This document shows, one piece after another, positions 37,325 to 47,348 of a stretch of DNA of 64,000 nucleotides. The notes beneath the pieces were generated by a model. The model was not told the origin of the DNA. It searched no databases and saw only the letters and a program-made list of their open reading frames with translations. The stretch lies in NCBI RefSeq assembly GCF_902459465.1, contig NC_047082.1:7004407-7068406 (forward strand). Direction: 5' to 3'. The position numbers and the translations under genes are program-made. Within the stretch, counting starts at the first letter, position 1; each line of letters opens with the position of its first letter. The DNA is from Asterias rubens. Lineage: Eukaryota; Echinodermata; Asteroidea; Forcipulatida; Asteriidae.

Positions 37325-37480
37325 TCGTTGTATAAAATTGTGTCCTTAAGCAAGACACTTGACCATTGCTTCGTCCTTCGGATGGGACGTAAAGCCGTTG
37401 GTCCCATGTGTTGTGTAACGCATGTAAAAAGCTTGAATCGATATTAAAGAAGATTATAAATACTAAATAGTAAACTTGCG
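37325..37480. repeat. SINE-like interspersed repeat fragment
   Basis: The string TGTCCTTAAGCAAGACACTT, followed by CCTTCGGATGGGACGTAAAG and TGTGTAACGCATGTAAAA, is a repeat motif common in invertebrate deuterostomes. A second copy lies at 40030-40140 (GGACGGGACTTTAAGCCG, GTGTAATGCACGTATGAA). No Pol III promoter was checked. Confidence 0.55.
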
Positions 37481-37498
37481 GGTACACCAACTACAAGA

Positions 37499-37533
37499 TC
37501 TTTCTTGAAGGAGTGTTGGCTCTGAAAAGAGCC
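37499..37533 (-). terminator. Orphan histone mRNA 3'-end signal (stem-loop plus downstream element)
   Basis: On the minus strand, 37533-37518 reads GGCTCTTTTCAGAGCC, the canonical 6-bp stem with 4-nt loop bound by SLBP. Ten nucleotides later, 37507-37499 reads CAAGAAAGA, the echinoderm histone downstream element that pairs with U7 snRNA. No histone reading frame precedes it: the minus-strand ORF across 37540-37943 is not histone-like. It is therefore a detached 3' end from a lost or transposed histone gene. Confidence 0.75.
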
Positions 37534-37699
37534 GGTGTGGTCTCGACGTTTCGATTTGTATACTCTGCTTCTTCAGTTTCGACGTTTCGAAGACGAGCAA
37601 AGTAGACTGTTCGAAACGTCGAAACTGAAGGCGAGCGGAGTATACTGTTCGAAACGACGAGTGCGCCGGCTCTTCTGGCGCATAAATTCGGCGGCAAGC

Positions 37700-38240
37700 A
37701 CGCAGCCATACAAATTGGGCCCTGCTCTGATTGGCTGACTGAATCGAAGCATACTGTCAGCTTGCCTGAACATCTGACGTCACACTTCGAGGCTCGTGAA
37801 TTACGCCAGATACGGATATGATAACCGTATCCGTTCACGTCAACCGCATGTTGGATATTGTTTCGCAAACTATAGGTATGTTTCACTTGAGTGCGTTCGC
37901 ATGTGTTTTTCTGACAAACATGACCGATAGAGACACTATACACTGCATTTTCTCATCGTTTTGCTTGCAAATGACTAGCAATTTTCTACATAATATCAAG
38001 CACGATACAAGTGAAAGCAATTCCGTAGGAAATGTTTTTGATCTGGGACAAAAATACAACTAAAAGTCTGCAAAACAGTATCCGTTTTTCTACGACGTGT
38101 ATGAGCTCCCGTATCCGTCGGTAACGTGTATGAAAAATACGATAGTCGCGGATACGCGTCACGTGAACACACAAAGTGTCGACGTATCAGTATCTGTATC
38201 TGTATCCGTCGCTTGCGAAACCTCTCTATTAGCCGATGCC
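37700..38240. mobile_element. GGATAC-rich TIR-like repeat
   Basis: Sequence from GCTGACTGAATCG through GACGTCACACTTCGAGGCTC, ATAACCGTATCCG and CAAAGTGTCGACGTATC matches the element at 13735-14030 in opposite orientation. The ends are not exact. No coding sequence. Confidence 0.5.
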
Positions 38241-38661
38241 AATTACCTCTTCCATTAATTCACATGAAGACACGCACAGGCAATCCCTAATCAAAATTAA
38301 CACTACACATGCAAGTACATGTACAAAATACACAATGCAGCCAGACGACCGAAGTAAACTTTCCATATCTGTGTTTTGATTGGTCGAGGTGATGTATGTC
38401 AGCAGCAACTACATCACCTCGGGACAATTAAAACATAGTATGGGAAGCTTTCCTAACTGCACGTTTATCGAATGAAATATTATTGTATCCAATTGAAATC
38501 ATGCACTGGTTCTGAAAAGGAAGTACCCGTCTTTGCGGATGGACATGAGACCAGTCTACCCGTCGGCATACGTGAACCACATCGATTTCTCAACATTGAA
38601 ATACTGAGACAGTGAATGTGTGCTGAATGTCATTGCCATGGCTCACTGCGCGGGAATCACC

Positions 38662-40211
38662 ATGATGGAGAAAACCCGGTGGATATTTCTCTTTGGAACC
38701 CTTGGCTGGATTTTCCCGCTGTCCTGCTGGTGCCTCAATCTAACATGTAGGTATTTTCGATTACGTTTACATTCGGGAGTGGGAGAGGGTGGAACCGGTA
38801 CGCCAAATTTCAACCTAAAATATCTTTGCATTAAGACGAATCGAAGAGCAGTTATTTTATACAACTTAATTTTAAGAAAAAGAAAAAAAACAAAAAAAAA
38901 AACAAGCGATGAATGAATGATGAGACGCAAGTTGTAAAATAGAGAAGGTACCCTCTATATATATTTAAGCAAAGTAGTGATGTTTTATGAGCATTTTTCA
39001 AAAGATTACGAGAAACTAGTTTCGTGTTTACGTGTAATACTTTCCGTAGCTTTGGATCTTCGGGGTATGGATGCCAGTCAGAGTTCCGATCTCCGTTACG
39101 ACAGAGTTCACCTTAAGGCACAACTAGCGATTGACGGTGACTTGCGAACATCTTTGGGAGATTTCACTTGCGCGCATACAAGTGAGTTTACACCATGAAC
39201 CAATTTCATAGAGCTGCTTAAGCACACAAAGTAGCTAAGCACACAAGGCATAATTATGGTTACCAGAATGAGGTTACCAGCCAAAGTACCATGTTGCATG
39301 TAGAATTTGTGGTATCCTGCTCATGTCTGCTTAGCAGAATATTTTAAAGCAATATTGTCTGCAGCAGCTCTATGAAATTGGACACAGGCATTACCATTAA
39401 AAGTTCACAGAATACATTGTAGATCTATATAAATTAGATGTATTGCACATGACGTCATTGGCCACCCTCTTAGATGAAACGTCACGAATGAAAGGCTATC
39501 ATCGGCTGAGAGGTGCAGCGCGCACACGCGTGCACGTTCCCATAGTGTATCATAAAATATGGCGGTCGTTGGTGCAATCCATCTGTAGGCTACCATTGAT
39601 CTCCTGTATAGACATTTCCATTGCAATGAATACAGCTCGAGTTTTTGTCAAACAAGGTTGGAGAACCATGGAAAGCCATAATTGCAAATCAAAAACAGAT
39701 ATCTATTGTTTCTAGAAAGGATACAAATATATTCAAAAATATATTGAATTTGTTGGAAACTAATCAACGAATCATAAGACATTATTTCAACTCATGAATC
39801 TTTTAAACAGATGTTGAATTTGGTCAATTGTTTTATCATGCGATTGATTGTTTGCCAACATTCAGCCGGCCATGCCAACTGGCATACGTCCCGTGTTTAT
39901 CAATAATGGAAAGGTCTTGCATTGACCACCATTTTGAAAAGACTACTTTTGGTTCAGAGTCTTGCGCAGCGCGTAAACGCGTGCTCTTTTCTATTGTTTT
40001 ACATCAAAGATGGTGGCCAATGACGTCATGTGCAGGGTTCGAGTCCCGGTCATGACACTGTTATCCTTTGGACGGGACTTTAAGCCGTTAGTCCCGTGTG
40101 CTGTGTAATGCACGTATGAAAGAGTCAATTAAAAGGGTTTTGTCCCGGTGTTCCTGGTTTGTTTGGCTGTATAGGCCTATTTCACCTGGTAAACCATTTG
40201 ACAACAACAGC

Positions 40212-40300
<89 letters not shown>

Positions 40301-40321
40301 CCACAACAACAACAACAACAA

Positions 40322-40384
<63 letters not shown>

Positions 40385-40411
40385 GAGCAGCAGCAGCAGC
40401 AGCAGCAACAT

Positions 40412-40447
<36 letters not shown>

Positions 40448-40458
40448 GCAGCAACAGC

Positions 40459-40517
<59 letters not shown>

Positions 40518-41655
40518 CTTACAACGCAAGTGTTTCTTTTGTAGGTATTGGTCTCCATTCTTGGTGGAAGTTGGACCTGGGAACCAACCGCTGCGTGGGT
40601 CGTATCACCCTTGTCAACAGAGGCGATAGTGATAGTAAGTTCACACATTATTAAATTTCCCTCATCAGTAAAAAGAAGCTAACTAAGTGGCATTTAAATC
40701 AGTGACATTGAGTGAAATACATTATTTCACTCATAGGTGGTCGTTTGTCTGGCGCCATTGTAAAGGCAGGCAAGGAGAGCGACACTTCAAAAAATGCAGC
40801 GTGTGGGTTACCAGTGACAATGGACCAAGCATCGATCCCTGGGGCACACATAGACTTTGTATGTGATCCACCCGTGATTGCCCGGTACGTCAGTGTGGAC
40901 AAGAAAGTTCGCGTGATCAGCGGTTTAGACAGCACCCTAACTCTGTGTGAAGTGATGGTTGAAGAGTACCACAAGGCAGACTGTCCTCAAACAAAAAGTA
41001 AGAAATCATTATGGGTGACATTACATAATTTCAAACCAGAACACATGGGTCTTCTACTAAACAATCATCGTCTTGGTCAAGTACCGCATGAGGTAAACAT
41101 TGCTCATTAAATAATTAAGCAGGAATTCGTTCGTGCCTGAAGAAATAATAACAGATCTTTGAAACTGGGGATCGTCTTCCTTATAAAGGGACTGAAAACG
41201 TAATTGTCAAAGACCAACATTCTCATTTGGTGAATTCCACTGAGCCAGCATCTAGTCCTACGGTCTCCCAGAGGGAGACTGCTCGGAGCGCTGCCAAGTT
41301 AGTCAGGAGGTCGTTTCAAATACCGCTTTAGGCATAACTTCTCTTAGTCAAACCCAAATTTATTTATTTATTTTAAATCAAAGGTACGTGCACAAACACA
41401 TCGTCACTCGCCACTCATTGCATGTCCACTTTGCTCTACGATGGGAAATGTGTAAACGACCTAAGCCCTCTATTGGCCGAAGTTAAAGTGAAGTCGCCAA
41501 TGCAATGTTTCCTGAGGTGCAAGATGAATAACGAGTGTTGGTCTTTCGACTACGACATGACTTCTGGTCAGTGCAGGCTCTTCGATGTAAAGGCTGTAGA
41601 CTTGAAGGCAGATGATCAGCCAGGCTGTTCGGTGTATACGGTAGTCCGTGGCTAG
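38662..41655 (+). CDS. Secreted F-type lectin (fucolectin) domain plus PAN/apple domain protein, five exons
   Basis: Inferred exons: 38662-38746, 39050-39181, 40545-40634, 40737-40997, 41384-41655. All joins are GT-AG and phase 1, totalling 840 nt and 279 residues. Exon 1 encodes signal peptide MMEKTRWIFLFGTLGWIFPL. Exons 2-4 form an F-type (FTP) lectin domain: ASQSS, AIDGD, CAHT, WWKLDLG, RITLVNRGD, GRLSGAIV, CGLPVT, ARYVSV and LTLCEV. The fucose-binding motif H-X26-R-X-D-X4-R/K is complete: the H of CAHT, 26 residues, then R-G-D-S-D-S-G-R. Exon 5 is a PAN/apple-like domain (YDGKCVND, SPMQCFLRCKMNNECWSFDY, GQCRLF). Family knowledge implies extracellular L-fucose recognition, possibly innate immune. 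AATAAA lies about 155 nt past the stop. The start could also be the ATG at 38638. Confidence 0.85.
39198..39384. mobile_element. Short MITE with CCAATTTCATAGAGCTGCT ends
   Basis: The left end CCAATTTCATAGAGCTGCTT is mirrored by AGCAGCTCTATGAAATTGG at 39364-39382. It lies in intron 2 of the lectin gene, about 20 nt after the exon 2 donor. Confidence 0.8.
39444..40034. mobile_element. 591-bp TIR element with TGCACATGACGTCATTGGCC ends
   Basis: The terminal TGCACATGACGTCATTGGCC plus ACC is repeated perfectly inverted at the other end. CRE-like TGACGTCA cores lie in both ends. Interior inverted pairs (GCGCACACGCGTGC / GCGTAAACGCGTGC) also occur. It lies in lectin intron 2. No transposase. Confidence 0.75.
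40200..40518. repeat. CAA/CAG trinucleotide repeat tract (about 320 bp)
   Basis: The order is long CAA runs, then alternating CAG-CAA, then a CAG block, then CAA again. It is open in several frames on both strands and produces poly-N/Q/T or poly-L/A/V reading frames that are not real genes. The tract ends only 26 nt before lectin exon 3 (40545), so it lies where the branch point and polypyrimidine tract should be. Confidence 0.95.
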
Positions 41656-42458
41656 ACCAGTTATGAATTACTCATAATCTGCAAATTATCGACGAATAGT
41701 CGTTCCTCGATTCTTGCAACTTCAACCGATAATTTTTATTTATTTATCACTAAATACAAAAGTCTAATTGAACAAGGAAAACTTATATTTCAAGTGACAT
41801 TTTTGCAAATAAATTTACAAATAATAACCTTTAATGTATATGGTCATAGGTTTTGTTTTTATTTTTATGTGTAGGAAAGTCTGAAATAATAAGTTTTTTA
41901 ATCAACTTCCGCACCAAACCAAATACGAGGTGCTTTGTACTAAAGATACTGAACTTAAGTAAAACATGTGGAAGTGGCTTATTTGAATAGGAAGTGACAA
42001 ACAAAATAGCTATATCGTTAAGTTCTTTCACTTGACTGACCCCGGTCGGGTAAAGGGCCCCAGTTTAAAATCAATAGGAGGTACCTTAATGCAGGTGTAC
42101 ACACCTAGTGCACAATCATTGTGTGCATTGCCAGACCAGTGTGTGTTTAACTAAGTGTGTGTTTTAAAACAAATCGGTCGGAAAACGTGTATGTAGAGTT
42201 GTTGTCATGGAAACACATCAATACACCAACATTGACGAGTTTAATCTGACAGGTTTAATTCAAGTCAAATAAACTTGATGAAACTATTAATAAAAACAGC
42301 ACTTATACACTCTGGTCCGGTTCAATTATGTATGTATGCAGTTGTTTAATTGTGTAATACAAAAACTATACAGTCAGGCACGTATGAAGATTCAATTTGT
42401 GGTGGGCGCAAACCGTGAAGCCACGTGGGTCGCGGTGCAAATTTGAGGGCCCGCCGCA

Positions 42459-42618
42459 GATTTCACAAAACTCTTCCTAACTTAGGATTAATCTTAGGAC
42501 TTTAGGACGAGTTAAGTTCCGCATCCAAAGGCGTATGACGTATTGAACCTGTCCTAAAGTAGGACGGGTTACTCGTCCTAACTCGAGATAGGAATAATCC
42601 TAGCGTTTCGTGAAATCA
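42459..42618. mobile_element. Short palindromic repeat with TAGGACGAGT motifs
   Basis: The ends GATTTCACAAAAC and GTTTCGTGAAATC are inverted. Inside, CCTAACTTAGGA, TAGGACGAGTTA and TACTCGTCCTAACTC mirror each other. It is probably a foldback MITE. Confidence 0.6.
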
Positions 42619-42851
42619 GCTCATGGAAAGTTTTAGCTTATAGGGGTGCGGGTGGGGGGCTTTATAGATTATTTTTCATCAACATTATTTGGCAGTAGCA
42701 CTAAAAACCTTCACAAAGTTAAAGGTTGTGTCAAATATGAAGCTTCTTCCTTTGACGAGCGAGACTCATGGTATTGAACACAAGCTTTAACAACGTATGG
42801 TGCGTCAAGTACTATGGTCATTATAGAAGGGGTGGTTTGACACTGTACACT

Positions 42852-43132
42852 GTTGTGAGCTCAATTGGTCGTCGCAGTTGCGAGATAAAAATGAAATAAA
42901 AAAACACATCTCTGTCAAACGAAGTTGTGTGCTTTCAGATGCTTGATTTCGATACCTCGAATTCAATTCAAATATTTTACTGAAACCCAATCTCAAAAAC
43001 TACGTTACTTCAGAGGGAGCCGTTACCCACAATGTTTTATACTATCAACAGCTCTCCATTGCTCGTTAGGCAAGTAAGTTTTTATGCTGCGAATTATTTT
43101 GAGTAATTACCAATAGTGTCCACTGCCTTTAA
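42852..43132. mobile_element. TTAA-target MITE, right part (diverged)
   Basis: The right end is intact (CAATAGTGTCCACTGCCT|TTAA); the left end is not recognisable. From 43133 to about 44470 no gene or further element is recognised. Confidence 0.65.
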
Positions 43133-44799
43133 CGGCAAGTGACACGAAGAACGTGTGTAGTGGGGAGTAGGCGGAAAGAAGGGAGGGTGTGATGAGAAAG
43201 ACAGGGGAGGGGGCTCCAGCCCCGCCCCTTATTACGCCACTGGTTATCTGCAATGATCAGAGTTGTGTATTGAGAGTATTTCGATATAGGACCATTTTCC
43301 TTAGATCACGTGGTTGCTGTACGTCATTTTTATGCCAACCTTCTAAATGTGCCTCAGGACGATGTTGAGCTCATGCGGTTTTTTTCTTGACCGAAAAAGG
43401 TTTTTTAATCGTAAGTTGCCGCAACTCTCCCAACTGTAATTTTTTGGGGAAAATGCAATGCTCTGGCAATAGTCGTCTCCACACTTTAAGGACTACCGCG
43501 ATGTTATCTCCTTCTGGCCGAAGGAGCTGCCTCGAATTGAACTTCAGGTCGTGTTAGCTTAACGGAGCTGATGAATGGAATGCCGTTGTCACTCATATGG
43601 GATTTTGTCCCCCATCATCATGTGTATCCCCTTCCATACTGTAAATTATAATGCCGACTGACTGAAGTCGATTAAAAAGTGGGCGCCATCCGGTGAAGTT
43701 TGTCTACACAACAATTTGTCGTTGGGGGCCAAAATCTCCGGGTGTGAAAAAATAATCCTATCACAACAGTCTTGCCTCCTACCTTCGGTAGGCCCTATCA
43801 GGTGAGGAACCAGTACAACAAACAGACTATAGTACGCAGACAAACAAAATCAATAATCAACTTTAAAACTAAACTTTTGAAAAAATGCACATGTACTTTT
43901 CATTTATTAAAAGCCTCAAATGACAGCTCTTCCTTATTCTCCAACAAAACATAGTAATGCACAATACCACGAATAGACTAAGCCCATGTCTTAATCCGCA
44001 CCCGAGCCTCTAAATGTGTAACCTAAGATGTTCAGGCTTTACCACCAACTCCAAAAAGTACGCCCTTTGACATTCACAAGAGGGCTCACTTGGTAAAATG
44101 TCAATAATCCAGGAGGGGCTTCACTTGAGTTTGCAAACGATACCGAACATTACACTGGCTATCGCCCACAGCACTGAACATGTGTAGTGTGACGTCTTGT
44201 ACGTCCCCGTGACGTCATAGCTCAAACCTAAACACAGATTGCACTGAACATGAAAGTCTTTTACATGAAAATACAAATTCTAAGTCAAGTGGATAGTTAA
44301 AGTGTGCATTACGACACGTCGAAACACCAGAGTTCCATTTAATGTTTAATTATTTTGCATTTTACGAAGGGTTATATTCGCTCACTAAAAATATTAAGAC
44401 TTCTTACCTACAGCAACCTCTGTTAAGTTTATGGCAGACAGTTGAGTGTTAGTAATAATTGCGTATATAAAGCCATTGGACACTTTCGGTAAACAGTATT
44501 GTCCAAAGGCCCAAACTTCATGTATCACAACTTATATATAAAATAACAAACCTGTGAAAATTTAGGCTTAATCAGTCATCGGAGTCGGGAGAAAACAACG
44601 GGAAAACCCACCATTGTTTCCGCACGTTTCGCCGTGTTATGGCATGTGTTTAAAATAAATCCGTTATTCTCGATGTCGAGAATTATGTTTTCTCAAAGAG
44701 TAAAGCATTTCATGGAATAATATTTCAAGAGAAGTCTTTCCCCATTACCTTCTGTAAACCCTGTAAGTTATTTGTAAATCTGTGAACTTTTAATTTTGT

Positions 44800-44911
44800 T
44801 AACCCTAACCCTAACCCTAACCCTAACCCTAACCCTAACCCTAACCCTAACCCTAACCCTAACCCTAACCCTAACCCTAACCCTAACCCTAACCCTAACC
44901 CTAACCCTAAC
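44800..44911. repeat. Interstitial telomeric repeat, (TAACCC)n, about 18.6 perfect units
   Basis: These 112 bp are uninterrupted TAACCC (TTAGGG on the minus strand) with no mismatch. The flanks are unique sequence. The array is open in two minus-strand frames (alternating GL or VR), which are artefacts. It lies about 150 bp before the putative PITHD1 first exon. Confidence 0.97.
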
Positions 44912-44999
44912 ACGTTTATTTTTGACAGGATTGGTTTGAGAGAGGGCGCTATAATTATTCACACACTAATAACTCTTGATTTAAGTCACTCTTGAGGGC

Positions 45000-45067
45000 G
45001 CTCTCATAAAAACAAATGGCTGCACCACATTGATAATTCCAGTTGGAGTATTTTGTGCGCGAGCAGG
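45000..45067 (+). promoter_or_regulatory. Possible 5'-UTR first exon of PITHD1
   Basis: GCGCGAGCAG|GTAAGAA near 45058-45074 is a strong donor in a relatively GC-rich stretch, preceded by ATAAAAACAAATGG. A matching acceptor (TTTCTTACAG) lies at 47317-47326, 22 nt before the PITHD1 ATG. A 5'-UTR intron of about 2.3 kb is therefore plausible. There is no transcript evidence. Confidence 0.3.
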
Positions 45068-45879
45068 TAAGAATTTCATCCTTATAACTCTTTTTAATTA
45101 AGATGTTGGCGAGTTCGCACAATTAATAGATTGTGTTAATCACAAGCTGTTATCGTGAGTTTCCAGTGTTGATAAGGTTTGATACATTTCAGCTTTAAAT
45201 AAGTTGGTCCAATATGCTCACTCATGAAAACCGATGCAATGAGGCAGTTCAGGTATACACACATGACACATTTACAATTCCACACTTATTATGGCAACAA
45301 AAGTGTTACATTGGAGGGGAATGTTGGATAGTAGTACAAAATGAAGTATGTTGCCATGTGCTTTTGTCTGTGTACATTAAGAAGTACATGAGGATTGTGG
45401 TTAAAGGAAAAAGAAGGTAAATTACCAAGTATTAATTTAAGAAGAAACTGGAAGCATAAGATAAAAACTGATAAGTCTTCAAGATTTAGAGTACGTAACA
45501 AGGACAGACATTTTGGTTATCATTTGATAGAAGTTATATACTGAAATAAATGTATTGTCCAATGTTGACCAGATAACAATTCTAGGGATAGTTAACAGCC
45601 AAAATTAAGAAACTGTCTTCCCCGTGCTATTTTAGAAATTTAAGTTTTTTAAACAAATGGTTACGTACAAACAAGGACATAATTTTGTCAAAAAATGTCT
45701 GTCCATTGTTCGTACGTGACGTGTTTTTCACATTTTTATTGCCTTAATACCTACAGCAATATCTCAGTTTTAGTGCTTACAATCTTTAAAAGTCATGAAG
45801 TTGCTTACGCAGTATTTGTAATTGTTTTCAAATTCTTTCTTTTCAGGCCATACTATGTCTGTCTTTTGTTACAACACAT

Positions 45880-46271
45880 TTAAAGGAACACGTTGCCTTG
45901 GATCGGTCGAGTTGGTCTTTAGACAGCGTTTGTAACCGTTTGCTATAAAATGCATATGGGTAGAAAGATGTTGTAAAAGTGGAATACAATGACCTACACA
46001 ACGATGCCTCGAAATTGCGTGGTTTTCTTTTTACCTCGTCGACTAACACGGTCGACCACTTATCGGAGTCAAATTTTTGAATCCCATTTATGGCCGACCA
46101 TGTTAGTTTGCGACGTAAAAGGAAAAACATACAATTTTGAGTTATACTTCTTGTGTGGATCATTGTATTCTACTTTTTAAACATCTTTCTAACCATATGC
46201 CTTTCATGACAAACGTTTCAAACGCTTATTATAGACCAACTCGTTCGATCCAAGGCAACGTGTTCCTTTAA
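45880..46271. mobile_element. TTAAAGGAACACG-type MITE, complete reference copy
   Basis: It is 392 bp including flanking TTAA. Inverted ends begin AAGGAACACGTTGCCTTGGA and extend about 90 bp through GTTTGTAACCGTTTG and CATATGGGTAGAAAGATG. An inner GTCGACTAACACGGTCG / CGACCATGTTAGTTTGCGAC pair makes a long hairpin. It lies in the proposed 5' intron of PITHD1. From 46272 to 47326 nothing else is recognised. Confidence 0.88.
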
Positions 46272-47348
46272 GATGACCTTGTAATTCCTAGACTTTTTAG
46301 TTTTTTTTAACTAGGAACAATTATAAACACTAAAACAGATTTAAAATGTAAAGGAAAAGACTGAAACAAAATAGTTTGTTTTGTCTCGCTCTCACATGCC
46401 TATCTTACAAATCCATTATGTCCATTAGTATGGAATTGCCCATTTAAAAAAAACCCACAATATTACATGTCACCGGTAATGCGACGTACAACGTCCGCCT
46501 CTGAAACACCGGTCAAAATTAAGTGATTCAGCGAATAATAAAACAATTCAATTGTAAGTGCCAACAAAAGCAGTAAACATCAAGTCAAGGTAAGACTCGT
46601 AGTATACACATGTACGTGTGTTGGGTGCGTGCATGTTTCCATGATCAAACCAAAAATAAAAAACTAAGGCCAGCAGCCCACCTTGATGAGCTGTTATTGT
46701 TAATGGCTCTGCATCATAGTCACCATTTAAATTAATTGTTAGGGTCTAACTACATTGTAAACCACCACAGGTTCAGTATCTTTATCTCAAATTGGTAGAA
46801 GGGTCTGTATTAAAAAAGTTAACAACCATGACAACATAGTGACCATGGCCATGTGATAAATTCCGAGATGAAACAGAATCGTTTCATACAAAAGAAAAAC
46901 GCACATAATAACCCTTAGCATAGACGAGCATTCCCAATTAATTACAGCCAAATATTTAGAGGTGAGCTGTACCCACTGATTCATAGAGTAAGGACAAATT
47001 ATCTATCCTTACTTTATGGTTGATTCGACACAAAATGACCAAACTACATTATTACATTATTACATACGTGCCATCAAGATCCAAAATATTGTTTATTACT
47101 TGGCACTCATTTTGGCGTATACATGTATACAGGCAATGCACTATTCATTTCCCATTTGGCTGAAACTTTGATAACTGATAACCCCCAAACCAAAAGAGTC
47201 AACAAACTAATATTTTGGATTTATTCAGTTGGTATCAATTGGTATGACGATGTATCACCTTTTTTTTTTAGAAGAAGACCTGAGAACCCATGAATCACTC
47301 CCCCATATTTTGGTACTTTCTTACAGACAGAGACTATTAATCTATTGG

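Noticed and set aside
37491-37943. 150-residue minus-strand frame upstream of the histone stem-loop as a histone gene
   Set aside because: Its sequence shows no histone-fold or basic-tail motif; it is a chance frame through repeats.
40030-40060. A second tRNA suggested by GGGTTCGAGTCCC
   Set aside because: No acceptor or anticodon stem can be formed around it; the sequence belongs to a SINE-like repeat also seen at 37325-37480.
40088-40648. Long open frames of poly-L, poly-A/V, poly-N/T and poly-Q on both strands
   Set aside because: They are translations of the CAA/CAG microsatellite in a lectin intron; they have no domain and no codon structure.
43646-43954. Short frames near 43650-43950 as a small secreted protein
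   Set aside because: No domain, no cysteine pattern and no splice support.
44725-44962. Minus-strand frames of alternating GL or VR
   Set aside because: They translate the telomeric TTAGGG array.
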